A stretch of 6,975 nucleotides of DNA from an uncultured Rhodospirillales bacterium (GCA_903928045.1 CAIYPH010000587.1:1-6975); one strand, 5' to 3'; shown: positions 1 to 6,435, counted from the first letter of the stretch. A program made the numbers and translations. The notes: a model not told the origin generated them from the sequence alone.

Positions 1-85
1 CGGTCTCGGACAGCCGGAGCAGCGTCTCCGCCGCCGAAACAGGCATGGCGGCCAGCAGGAACAGCGTCAGCAGCAGCGCGCGCAT
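1..85 (-). CDS. Secreted/periplasmic protein, N-terminal fragment (possibly SIMPL-domain)
   Basis: Only the first 28 codons are present; the gene runs off the left edge. The ATG at 83-85 is preceded by a GGAGG ribosome binding site (91-95, minus strand) with a 5-nt spacer, which supports this start. The translation begins M-R-A, has a leucine-rich hydrophobic core to about residue 15, and ends in an A-x-A-like site (V-S-A-A, residues 16-19). This is a classic Sec signal peptide, so the product should be exported. The mature part starts E-T-L-L-R-L-S-E-T, which resembles the start of SIMPL/DUF541 (YggE-like) periplasmic proteins. That family match rests on only nine residues and is a guess. 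It lies 61 nt downstream of the threonine aldolase stop on the same strand, so co-transcription is possible but not shown. Confidence 0.7.
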   Translation of the reverse strand, partial: MRALLLTLFLLAAMPVSAAETLLRLSET

Positions 86-90
86 GGGAC

Positions 91-95
91 CCTCC
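91..95 (-). promoter_or_regulatory. Ribosome binding site of the secreted protein
   Basis: On the minus strand this reads GGAGG, 5 nt before the ATG at 85. It is a strong Shine-Dalgarno match and fixes the start of a gene of which only 28 codons are visible. Confidence 0.65.
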
Positions 96-146
96 ATCGA
101 CACCCCCTGCAACATGGGGTCGCCGGATGGCGGAAGGAAGGCGGCG

Positions 147-1181
147 CTACCCGGCCGCGATCGCCGCGGCCAGGATATCGCCCGCCCGGCGGCACTGCTC
201 GGCATCGACGTCGAGATGCGTCGTGGCCCGCACCGTGCGCGGCGCGAAGGCCGAGACCATCACCCCCTGCTCGGCGGCCCGGCGCACCACGGTGGCCGCA
301 TCCGGCAAGGGGGCGGGGAGCTTGAAGATCACGATATTGGTCTGCACCGTCGCGATATCGATGGCCGCCGCGGTCTGCGCGATGCGGCTGGCGATGATGC
401 GGGCATTCGCGTGGTCGCGCTCCAGGTGGTTGAACCCCTGGTCAAGCGCGTGGAGTCCAGCAGCAGCGAGGATGCCGGATTGCCGCATCGCGCCGCCAAA
501 CCGCCGCCGCGCCCGCACGGCGCGCGTCATCGCCTCCCGCGTGCCCGCGACGAGGCTGCCGACCGGGCAGCCGAGCCCCTTGGAGAGCGCGACGCCGACG
601 ACATCGAAAGGCCCGCAAAGGTCCACCAGGGAACGACCGCTGGCGACCGAGGTGTTGAAAATCCGCGCGCCATCGAGATAGGTGCCGCAACCGAGCTCTC
701 GCGCGGCGACGCAGATCGCCTCGATTTCGCCTTGCGGGAAGATCAACCCGCCGCCGCGATTATGGGTGTTCTCGATGCAGACGAGCTTGGTCGGCGGCTG
801 CACCACGTGGCCATCGGGTTTCCACGCGGCGCGGAACTCGGCCGCGGTGAATAACCCCCCCTGCCCCGCCACGCTGAACTGTACCCCGGCGTTGAAGGCG
901 GAGGCGCCGGCCTCGTGCCAGGTAATATGCGCCTCCTCGCCCACCACCACCTCGTCGCCCGGCCTGGTCAGCAATTGCAACGCGATCTGGTTGGCCATGG
1001 TGCCGGAGGGCACAAACAGCGCGGCCTCCTTGCCGAGCAGGTCAGCCACGCGGTCCTGCAGGCGGTTGACCGAGGGGTCCTCCCCATACTGGTCATCGCC
1101 AACGGGCGCCCCAGCCATGGCGGCGCGCATGGCGGGAGATGGCAGGGTGACGGTGTCGGAGCGGAGATCGATGCGGGACAT
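147..1181 (-). CDS. ltaE: Low-specificity L-threonine aldolase (PLP-dependent)
   Basis: The 344-residue protein belongs to the fold-type I PLP enzymes of the beta-eliminating lyase/threonine aldolase family; E. coli LtaE is about 333 residues. These cytoplasmic enzymes cleave L-threonine or L-allo-threonine to glycine and acetaldehyde, and many accept other beta-hydroxy amino acids. Visible signatures are the N-terminal D-L-R-S-D-T-V-T (residues 5-12), S-G-T-M-A-N-Q (59-65), the PLP-stacking His in E-A-H (His85), E-N-T-H-N-R-G-G-G (137-145), the PLP-nitrogen Asp in Y-L-D-G-A-R (Asp170) and the Schiff-base lysine in A-L-S-K-G-L-G (Lys201). All key residues are present and the length is complete. 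An AGGA (1189-1192) lies 7 nt before the ATG. It starts 15 nt after the methyltransferase stop, so the two are probably one transcript. Stereospecificity (L versus L-allo) cannot be read from sequence. Confidence 0.95.
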   Translation of the reverse strand: MSRIDLRSDTVTLPSPAMRAAMAGAPVGDDQYGEDPSVNRLQDRVADLLGKEAALFVPSGTMANQIALQLLTRPGDEVVVGEEAHITWHEAGASAFNAGVQFSVAGQGGLFTAAEFRAAWKPDGHVVQPPTKLVCIENTHNRGGGLIFPQGEIEAICVAARELGCGTYLDGARIFNTSVASGRSLVDLCGPFDVVGVALSKGLGCPVGSLVAGTREAMTRAVRARRRFGGAMRQSGILAAAGLHALDQGFNHLERDHANARIIASRIAQTAAAIDIATVQTNIVIFKLPAPLPDAATVVRRAAEQGVMVSAFAPRTVRATTHLDVDAEQCRRAGDILAAAIAAG

Positions 1182-1196
1182 CTGAGTTTCCTGGGA

Positions 1197-1901
1197 TCAG
1201 GCGCCGAGGCGCCGGCCGATGGAGCGAAGCTTGCGAACAACACGGCGCGCCAGGCTGGGGGGCGGCAGGCTGGCAGGAGCCACCGACGCCACGAATTCAT
1301 GGTCCTCGCCCGCCCCCTCCGGCAACAGGCCCGGCAGGTCATAGATGAACTGGTCCGGGGTCGGCGCAACCTTGGTGCCGGCAATGCAGGAGTTGAGGAA
1401 GGCGGGGCGGGTGACGCCGACGATGGAGTGGATCTCGGCGGGAAACTCATGCAGCGCCGTCTCCACGCGGAACCCCATCTGCGCCGGGAACATCGCCGAC
1501 AGCGCCTCGGTAGAGAAGCGGAAATAATCCGAGGGATAGGCGTGCAGATGGAAGGTCTGGTGGGTCTGGATGAACAGGCGCCCGCCGACCTTGAGGCATT
1601 TCAGGATCTCGTGGGCGGCGAGGAAGGGGTATTTCAGGTGCTCGAAGGTCGAGAGCGAGATGATCGCATCGAGCGACTCCGGAGCGAAGCTGGCCGAGAG
1701 CGCATGCGCGTCGGCCACCACGTCAACATCGAGGCCGGGCTGGAAATCGGTGCCGATATATTCGGCGGCGGTCGGGAAGAGATGGCGAGAGATGGTCGGC
1801 CGGTCCGGGATCGAGCGCTTGGTCCCCAGTTCAAGAATGCGCGCCGCCGGGATGGTGCGAACCTCCTGGACAAAACGGTTCCAGATATTCTCTTCGGCCA
1901 T
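1197..1901 (-). CDS. Class I SAM-dependent methyltransferase
   Basis: The 234-residue protein has a Rossmann-type methyltransferase core. Motif I is I-L-E-L-G-T-K-R (residues 22-29), a shortened version of the usual E-x-G-x-G-x-G loop. The acidic end of the second strand is Y-I-G-T-D (48-52), followed by A-D-A-H (63-66), the motif IV region D-A-I-I-S-L-S-T-F-E-H-L (78-89) and the V-G-G-R-L-F-I post-motif strand (105-111). The segment T-H-Q-T-F-H-L-H-A-Y-P (113-123) with D-Y-F-R-F-S (125-130) resembles the methyltransferase type 11 proteins often found with glycan and lipid biosynthesis genes. The C-terminus is very basic (R-R-V-V-R-K-L-R-S, about 218-226). The acceptor is unknown. It is the first gene of a minus-strand unit and is followed after 15 nt by threonine aldolase. 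The ATG at 1901 has only a weak GGCGGA-like ribosome binding site. Confidence 0.85.
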   Translation of the reverse strand: MAEENIWNRFVQEVRTIPAARILELGTKRSIPDRPTISRHLFPTAAEYIGTDFQPGLDVDVVADAHALSASFAPESLDAIISLSTFEHLKYPFLAAHEILKCLKVGGRLFIQTHQTFHLHAYPSDYFRFSTEALSAMFPAQMGFRVETALHEFPAEIHSIVGVTRPAFLNSCIAGTKVAPTPDQFIYDLPGLLPEGAGEDHEFVASVAPASLPPPSLARRVVRKLRSIGRRLGA

Positions 1902-1930
1902 TCATGTTCCGCCTATGCGTATGCGCGATG

Positions 1931-1959
1931 GTTCTAGCAACCGGGGGGATGGCGGTAAA
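1931..1959 (-). promoter_or_regulatory. Candidate sigma-70-type promoter for the methyltransferase unit
   Basis: On the minus strand, TTTACC (1954-1959) and TAGAAC (1931-1936) are separated by exactly 17 bases. Each hexamer matches the consensus at 4 of 6 positions. Transcription would begin near 1924, about 23 nt before the methyltransferase ATG at 1901. This is the best-spaced pair I found in the divergent intergenic region, but such matches are common by chance. Confidence 0.3.
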
Positions 1960-1979
1960 CCGCGCGTCTCCCGGCGCGG
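1960..1979. repeat. GC-rich inverted repeat in the divergent intergenic region
   Basis: The arms CCGCGC (1960-1965) and GCGCGG (1974-1979) are perfect inverted repeats around an 8-nt spacer. The element is centred about 50 nt before the aldolase start and directly abuts the -35 end of the candidate minus-strand promoter. It could be an operator or a 5'-leader hairpin. It has no T-run, so it does not look like an intrinsic terminator. In GC-rich DNA a 6-bp arm can arise by chance. Confidence 0.3.
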
Positions 1980-2004
1980 CGGCTTCTGTGCCAGGATGCC
2001 ACGC

Positions 2005-2011
2005 AAAGGAG
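2005..2011 (+). promoter_or_regulatory. Ribosome binding site of the KDPG-type aldolase
   Basis: AAAGGAG lies 7 nt before the ATG at 2019. It is a strong Shine-Dalgarno match and supports that start over other in-frame candidates. Confidence 0.6.
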
Positions 2012-2018
2012 ACCGGGA

Positions 2019-2639
2019 ATGACGACGAACGGTTTGATGGATGCCCTTCGGGCGGCCCGCGTGGTGCCGGTGGTGCGCACCAGCACGGCGGCGCTGGCGG
2101 CGACGGGTGTGGGATGGCTGCGCGATGCCGGGCTGCGCATCTTCGAGATCACCATGACCATCCCGGATGCCCCTGCTTTGATCCGCGATCTGGCCTCGGA
2201 CCCCTCGCTGCTGATCGGCGCCGGGACGGTGCCGGATGCTGCCACCGCGCGCGCCTGCCTCGATGCCGGTGCGCGATTCCTCGTCGCCCCCTGGATCGAC
2301 GCGAGCCTCGCCGCCCCCTGCCGCGACGCCGGCGCCCTCCTGATGCTGGGCGCACTCACGCCGAGCGAAGTGCGGAGTGCGCGGGCATCAGGGGCCGACG
2401 TGGTGAAGATCTTCCCGGCGTTTTCCGTCGGCGGGCCCGCGCATATCAAGGCGCTGGCGAGTGTGTTCCCCGGCGTCGCCTTCTGCCCGACCGGCGGCGT
2501 GGAGCCCGGCAACGTCGCGGCCTACCTCGCCGCCGGCGCCGCCTTCGTCGGCATGGGTGGGGCGCTGGTGGATGAGAAGCGCATCGCCGCCGGCGATCGC
2601 GGCGCCATCCTCGCCGCGGCGGAGGCGATCCGGGCATGA
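2019..2639 (+). CDS. eda: KDPG/KHG-type aldolase (2-dehydro-3-deoxy-phosphogluconate aldolase family)
   Basis: The 206-residue class I aldolase has the single-domain TIM barrel of the KDPG/KHG family, whose members are usually 200-220 residues. These cytoplasmic enzymes cleave 2-keto-3-deoxy-6-phosphogluconate to pyruvate and glyceraldehyde-3-phosphate; some also cleave 4-hydroxy-2-oxoglutarate. Visible markers are V-V-P-V-V-R (15-20), the catalytic Glu in F-E-I-T (Glu43), G-A-G-T-V (67-71), the Schiff-base lysine in D-V-V-K-I-F-P-A (Lys130), and F-C-P-T-G-G-V (155-161). After the catalytic Glu the sequence is E-I-T-M-T-I-P rather than the E. coli-like E-V-T-L-R-T, so the Arg of classical KDPG aldolases is Thr47. 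The phosphate-loop Ser of E. coli G-G-S-W is Gly here (about 181). The following gene is a KDG kinase in translational coupling, which supports KDPG as the natural substrate. A KDPGal or hydroxyoxoglutarate role remains possible. Confidence 0.92.
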   Translation: MTTNGLMDALRAARVVPVVRTSTAALAATGVGWLRDAGLRIFEITMTIPDAPALIRDLASDPSLLIGAGTVPDAATARACLDAGARFLVAPWIDASLAAPCRDAGALLMLGALTPSEVRSARASGADVVKIFPAFSVGGPAHIKALASVFPGVAFCPTGGVEPGNVAAYLAAGAAFVGMGGALVDEKRIAAGDRGAILAAAEAIRA

Positions 2640-3568
2640 GCATCGATCTCGTCTGCATGGGGGAACCCATGCTGGAGTTCAACCAGCAGCCGACCGGCGC
2701 GGACGGGCGGCGCATCTACCTCGAAGGCCCGGGCGGCGACACCTCCAACGCCGCCGTGGCCGCCGCGCGACAGGGCGCCCGGGTCGCCTATGTCAGCGCC
2801 ATCGGGCGGGACCCCGCAGGCGACCGCTTCGCTGAATTGTGGGACACGGAGGGCGTCGACCATTCCGCCGTGCTGCGCTCGGATGCCCGGCCGACGGCGG
2901 TGTATTTCGTCACCCACGGGCCGAAGGGGCACGAGTTCCTTTACTACCGCAAGGACTCGGCGGCCGCCGGCATCGGCCCGGCCGACGTGCCGGAGGCGAT
3001 GATCCGCGGCGCGAAGTTCTTCTACGCCTCCGGCATCAGCCAAGGCATCGCGGCCTCGGCGGCCGATGCGGTGTTCCATGCCATCCACATCGCTCGCGCC
3101 GCCGGGGTAAAGGTGGCCTATGACACCAACTACCGCCCCCGCCTGTGGCCGGTCGCCCGCGCGGCGGCGGTGATCCATGCGGCGATCGGCCTGTCCGACA
3201 TAGCGCTGCCTAGCCTGGAGGACGCCCAGGCGTTGAGCGGGCTCAGCGGCGCGGATGCGATCTGCGACTTCTATCTGCGGCTCGGCCCGAAGCTGGTGGT
3301 GCTGAAAATGGGCGCCCAGGGCGCGCTGCTCGCCACGCCGACCACGCGGCTCGCCATCCCGCCCTTTCCCTGCACGCCGGTCGACGGCACCGGGGCGGGC
3401 GACACGTTCTGCGGCAGTTTCCTCGCCCGCCTCATCGCAGGCGACGCCCCGGAAGCGGCCGCGCGCTACGCGGCGGCGGCGGCGGCGCTGAAAACCCAGG
3501 GCTACGGTGCGGTGGCACCGATCCCCCGCGCCACGACCGTTCGCGCCGCCCTGGAGGCCACATGCTGA
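2636..3568 (+). CDS. kdgK: 2-keto-3-deoxygluconate kinase (PfkB/ribokinase family)
   Basis: The 310-residue sugar kinase matches the PfkB family in length and order. It should phosphorylate 2-keto-3-deoxygluconate (KDG) with ATP to KDPG in the cytoplasm, feeding the aldolase just upstream. The first PfkB signature is G-P-G-G-D-T-S-N-A-A (31-40). KDG-kinase-like substrate residues appear in F-L-Y-Y-R-K-D-S-A-A (101-110) and D-T-N-Y-R-P-R-L-W (163-171). The second signature is D-G-T-G-A-G-D-T-F (250-258), with Asp256 as catalytic base in the anion-hole loop. The start codon overlaps the aldolase stop as ATGA (2636-2639), and a GGAGG (2621-2625) lies 10 nt upstream inside the aldolase gene. That arrangement indicates translational coupling. 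A different 2-keto-3-deoxy acid or fructose-like substrate cannot be excluded, but the Y-Y-R and N-Y-R-P-R-L-W motifs favour KDG. Confidence 0.92.
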   Translation: MSIDLVCMGEPMLEFNQQPTGADGRRIYLEGPGGDTSNAAVAAARQGARVAYVSAIGRDPAGDRFAELWDTEGVDHSAVLRSDARPTAVYFVTHGPKGHEFLYYRKDSAAAGIGPADVPEAMIRGAKFFYASGISQGIAASAADAVFHAIHIARAAGVKVAYDTNYRPRLWPVARAAAVIHAAIGLSDIALPSLEDAQALSGLSGADAICDFYLRLGPKLVVLKMGAQGALLATPTTRLAIPPFPCTPVDGTGAGDTFCGSFLARLIAGDAPEAAARYAAAAAALKTQGYGAVAPIPRATTVRAALEATC

Positions 3569-4110
3569 GAACCGAACGCCTGCTGCTGCGCCCATGGCGC
3601 GACGACGATGCCGCGCCCTGCGCCGCGATGACGGCCAAGCCCTCGGTGATGCATTTCTTCGGCGGCACCCGCGAAGGCGCGGACGCCGATGCCTGGCTGG
3701 CCCGCACCCGGGCGCATCACGAGCGCGAGGGGTTCGGCATCTGGGCCGTCGAAATTCCGGGCGTGGCGCCGTTCATCGGCTTCGTCGGCCTGGCCCGGGT
3801 GCCGGAATGGCGTACCTTTGCCGGCCAGATCGAGGCTGTGTGGACGCTCGATGACCCTTATTGGCGCAAGGGTTACGCGACCGAGGCGGCCCGCGCCGCC
3901 ATCGCCGACGGCTTCGCGCGGCTGGGGCTGGAGCGGGTGATCGCGACCACGGCCGAGGTGAACCTGCCCTCGCAAGGGGTGATGCAGGCCCTGGGGATGA
4001 CCCGCGATCCCGCCGATGATTTCGATCATCCCAGGATCGCCGAGGGCAGCTTTCTGTGCCGCCATGTCCTTTATATTCTGAACAAGTCCTCTGCGCCGGA
4101 CACACGCTAG
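3562..4110 (+). CDS. GNAT-family N-acetyltransferase (RimJ/RimL type)
   Basis: The 182-residue protein has the RimJ/RimL-type GNAT architecture. The N-terminus is L-R-T-E-R-L-L-L-R-P-W (2-12), typical of this subfamily. Strand beta-4 leads into the acetyl-CoA pyrophosphate loop R-K-G-Y-A-T-E-A (102-109), matching the R/Q-x-x-G-x-A signature, and N-L-P-S-Q-G-V-M-Q-A-L-G-M (134-146) is the conserved cofactor-side helix. The acceptor (protein N-terminus, amino acid or small amine) is unknown. The ATG overlaps the kinase stop by 7 nt, with GGAGG (3553-3557) 4 nt before it, so it is the third gene of the aldolase-kinase operon. Nothing in known KDG catabolism needs an acetyltransferase, so its place there may be only transcriptional. 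Its TAG stop shares the palindrome CTAG with the TAG stop of the convergent transporter gene. Confidence 0.9.
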   Translation: MLRTERLLLRPWRDDDAAPCAAMTAKPSVMHFFGGTREGADADAWLARTRAHHEREGFGIWAVEIPGVAPFIGFVGLARVPEWRTFAGQIEAVWTLDDPYWRKGYATEAARAAIADGFARLGLERVIATTAEVNLPSQGVMQALGMTRDPADDFDHPRIAEGSFLCRHVLYILNKSSAPDTR

Positions 4111-5333
4111 ATCAGCCCCGCAATCGCCCCGCTAAGGCAAGTCGCAATGGTGCCGGAGACGATGGAGCGCAGGCCGAGCGCCACCACCTCGTCCCGCCGC
4201 TCCGGCACCATGGCGCCAAGGCCGCCGATGAGGATGCCGAGGCTGCCAAAATTGGTGAAGCCGCACAGCGCGTAGGTCATGATGCGGCGCGATCCCGCCG
4301 AGAGAGCGTCAGGCGGCAGGCCAGCGAGGTTGAGGTAGGCGACAAACTCGTTGAGCACCGTCTTGGTCGCCATCAACCCGGCGGCAGTGGCGGTTTCCGC
4401 CCAGGGGATGCCGATCAGCCACATCACCGGGCGCAGCGGCCAGGCGAAAATCGCCTGCAAGGTCAGCGGTGTGGCGAAGGGGAGCAAGGCGAGGATCGTA
4501 TTGAGCAGCGTCACCAGCGCGATGGTCACCAGCAGCACGGCGATGATGCCGGCCAGCACCGGGATGCCCTCCATGGTGCCGCGCACCACCGCATCGAGGC
4601 TGCTGGCCGGCGGGTGCGGCAGCACAATGCGGGCGTCCTCCTCCGAGGTGCGGAACGGCACCATCAGCGCCGCCACCGCCAGGGCCGCGGGGGTGGAAAT
4701 CACCGAGGCGATCAGGATATTGCCGAGCGCGTTGGGGATCACCGGGCCGAGGATGGCGGCGTAGATCACCATCACCGTGCCGGCGATGCCGGCCATCCCG
4801 CAGGTCATCAGCGCGAACAACTCGCCGCGCTGCATGCGCGCCAGCCAGGGCCGCACCAGCAGCGGCGCCTCGATCATGCCGACGAAGATATGCACCGCCG
4901 CCCCCAGCGCCAGCGCGCCGCCAATGCCGAGCCAGCGGCGCAGCAGCCAGGCGAAGCCGCGCAGCACCGCCTGCAGCACGCCCCAATGGAACAGCAGCGC
5001 AGCCAGCGCCGAGATCACCAGCACCAGCGGCAGCGCCTTGAAGGCGAGGATGAAGCTCGCCCCCGGCCGCGTCTCCACGAAGGGCAGCGGCGCGCCCACG
5101 AGGTAGCCGAACACGAAGCCGGTGCCGGCGTCGGCGGCGTGCTGCAGCGCATCCGCCGCGTCGTTCAACGCCATCACCGCGCGCGTCGCCGGCGGGAAGC
5201 CGATCAGCAGTGCCGCCAGCGCCCATTGCAGCGCGACACCACCGATCACTGTCCGCCAGCCGATCGCCCGGCGGTTCTCGCTGAGCGCCCAGGCCAGCAG
5301 CAGCAGTGCTACGAAGCCGAGCGCCCCCTGCAT
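4107..5333 (-). CDS. CNT-family (NupC-like) nucleoside/proton symporter-like permease
   Basis: The 408-residue inner-membrane protein belongs to the concentrative nucleoside transporter family, with roughly eight to ten hydrophobic segments. Family blocks are G-T-G-F-V-F-G-Y-L (70-78), G-M-I-E-A-P-L-L (152-159), L-M-T-C-G-M-A-G-I-A-G-T-V-M (175-188), T-K-T-V-L-N-E-F-V-A-Y-L (323-334) and C-G-F-T-N-F-G-S-L-G-I (357-367). Compared with Vibrio CNT (from memory), the substrate-side Glu155, Glu329, Asn361 and Ser364 are kept. The Gln-Thr before the first Glu is Met-Ile, and the sodium ligands Asn and Ser appear as His148 and Gly182. Uptake is therefore more likely proton-driven and the substrate may not be a standard nucleoside. 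I chose the ATG at 5333, 7 nt after the hydroxy-acid oxidase stop; an in-frame GTG at 5378 would overlap that gene by 38 nt and has no ribosome binding site. Confidence 0.87.
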   Translation of the reverse strand: MQGALGFVALLLLAWALSENRRAIGWRTVIGGVALQWALAALLIGFPPATRAVMALNDAADALQHAADAGTGFVFGYLVGAPLPFVETRPGASFILAFKALPLVLVISALAALLFHWGVLQAVLRGFAWLLRRWLGIGGALALGAAVHIFVGMIEAPLLVRPWLARMQRGELFALMTCGMAGIAGTVMVIYAAILGPVIPNALGNILIASVISTPAALAVAALMVPFRTSEEDARIVLPHPPASSLDAVVRGTMEGIPVLAGIIAVLLVTIALVTLLNTILALLPFATPLTLQAIFAWPLRPVMWLIGIPWAETATAAGLMATKTVLNEFVAYLNLAGLPPDALSAGSRRIMTYALCGFTNFGSLGILIGGLGAMVPERRDEVVALGLRSIVSGTIATCLSGAIAGLI

Positions 5334-5340
5334 GTCCTGC

Positions 5341-6435
5341 TCAGTACCCTTCGTCCCAACGCAGATGCGGGAAGGCACTGTGCACGTGCGGCGTCACCAT
5401 CGGCTGGGCCGGATGCACGTAGCGGCGATCAAGCTGCTTGAGCGAAGTGACGCCCATCAGCGCCATCGTGCACTCGATCTCGTCCTCCAGGATCTCCAGC
5501 ACCCGCACCACGCCATCGGCGCCATTGGCCGCGAGGCCGTAGACATAGAGGCGGCCGAGCACCACGAGATCGGCGCCGAGCGCGATGCCCTTCAGCACGT
5601 CCGCCCCGCGGTAGAACCCGCCATCGACATAGACCTTGGCGCGCCCGTTCACGGCGGCCACCACTTCCGGAAGCACGTCCACCGAGCCGCGGGCATGGTC
5701 GAGCTGGCGGCCGCCGTGGTTGGAGACGTAGACCACGTCCACGCCGCTGGAGACGCAGCGATCGGCGTCTTCGCCGGTCGCGATGCCCTTGATGATGAGC
5801 GGGATGTTGGGATGGCGGGACTTGAAGGTCTCGACGTTTTTCCAGTTCAGGCCCGACTGGTATTCCATGCCGGTATTGCCGAAGCGCCAGGGCTTGCGGA
5901 AGCGCTTGGCGATATCGCGCTCGCGACGGCTGTAATGGGCGGTATCGACGGTGATGCAGAAGGCATCATAGCCACAGTCGATCGCGCGCTTGGCGTGGTC
6001 GGAGATGAAGTCGTCATCGCCGCGCACGTAGAGCTGGTAGATCTTCGGCCCCGGCGTCGCCGCCGCGCAGGCCTCGAGGCCGGGCTTGGTGACCGAGCTG
6101 AAAATCACCGGCACGCCGAACCGGCTGGCCGCCTCGCCGGCGGTGGCGCCGCCGCCCGCCTCAAAGGTTTCGAGCGAGCCGACCGGGGCGAGAGCCACGG
6201 GAAGGCGAATCTTGTGGCCGAAAAAGTCATGCGTCTTGTCGATGGTGTTGACATCGACCAGCACGCGGTTGCGGAAGGCGATGCTGTCCAGTGCCGCGCG
6301 GTTGCGCGCCAGCGTGGTCTCGGTCTCAGCGCCGCCGATCAGATAGTCCCAGGCGAACTGGTTGAGTTTAAGGCGGGCCTCATGGACAAGCTCGTGGAGG
6401 TTGAGGAACCGGTCGTCGGCGGCATCGTTACGCAT
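5341..6435 (-). CDS. FMN-dependent alpha-hydroxy-acid oxidase/dehydrogenase (glycolate oxidase/LldD family)
   Basis: The 364-residue protein is a TIM-barrel flavoenzyme that oxidises a 2-hydroxy acid to the 2-oxo acid. All active-site residues of the family are present, equated with spinach glycolate oxidase: Tyr31 (Tyr24), Gln134 and Tyr136 in Y-Q-L-Y-V (127/129), Thr162 in T-V-D-T (155), Arg171 in S-R-R-E-R-D (164), Lys216 in I-I-K-G (230), and His240 and Arg243 in S-N-H-G-G-R-Q-L-D (254/257). A phosphate-binding D-G-G-F-Y-R-G-A-D block (271-279) and V-V-L-G-R (291-295) complete the FMN site. There is no signal peptide or cytochrome b2 domain. The substrate could be lactate, glycolate or another hydroxy acid; the gene is too generic to call lldD with confidence. 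An AGGA (6444-6447) lies 8 nt before the ATG. It sits between an FAH-family gene and a transporter on the same strand. Confidence 0.92.
   Translation of the reverse strand: MRNDAADDRFLNLHELVHEARLKLNQFAWDYLIGGAETETTLARNRAALDSIAFRNRVLVDVNTIDKTHDFFGHKIRLPVALAPVGSLETFEAGGGATAGEAASRFGVPVIFSSVTKPGLEACAAATPGPKIYQLYVRGDDDFISDHAKRAIDCGYDAFCITVDTAHYSRRERDIAKRFRKPWRFGNTGMEYQSGLNWKNVETFKSRHPNIPLIIKGIATGEDADRCVSSGVDVVYVSNHGGRQLDHARGSVDVLPEVVAAVNGRAKVYVDGGFYRGADVLKGIALGADLVVLGRLYVYGLAANGADGVVRVLEILEDEIECTMALMGVTSLKQLDRRYVHPAQPMVTPHVHSAFPHLRWDEGY

Noticed and set aside
102..120. Inverted repeat ACCCC/GGGGT downstream of the threonine aldolase, a possible terminator
   Set aside because: The stem is only 5 bp with a 9-nt loop and there is no T-run on either strand. 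It also sits just before the ribosome binding site of the next gene.
2522..3595. A 357-codon minus-strand open frame opposite the KDG kinase
   Set aside because: The kinase on the plus strand has full PfkB signatures, while this frame is Arg/Gly/Ala-rich with no motif.
5334..5378. A 15-residue N-terminal extension of the transporter from GTG 5378
   Set aside because: The extension is not hydrophobic, overlaps the end of the oxidase gene and has no ribosome binding site. The ATG at 5333 begins directly with the first membrane segment.
4056..5441. A 461-codon plus-strand open frame antisense to the transporter
   Set aside because: The translation is dominated by Arg, His and Gln and lacks any fold signature. 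It mirrors the biased third positions of the real membrane-protein gene.
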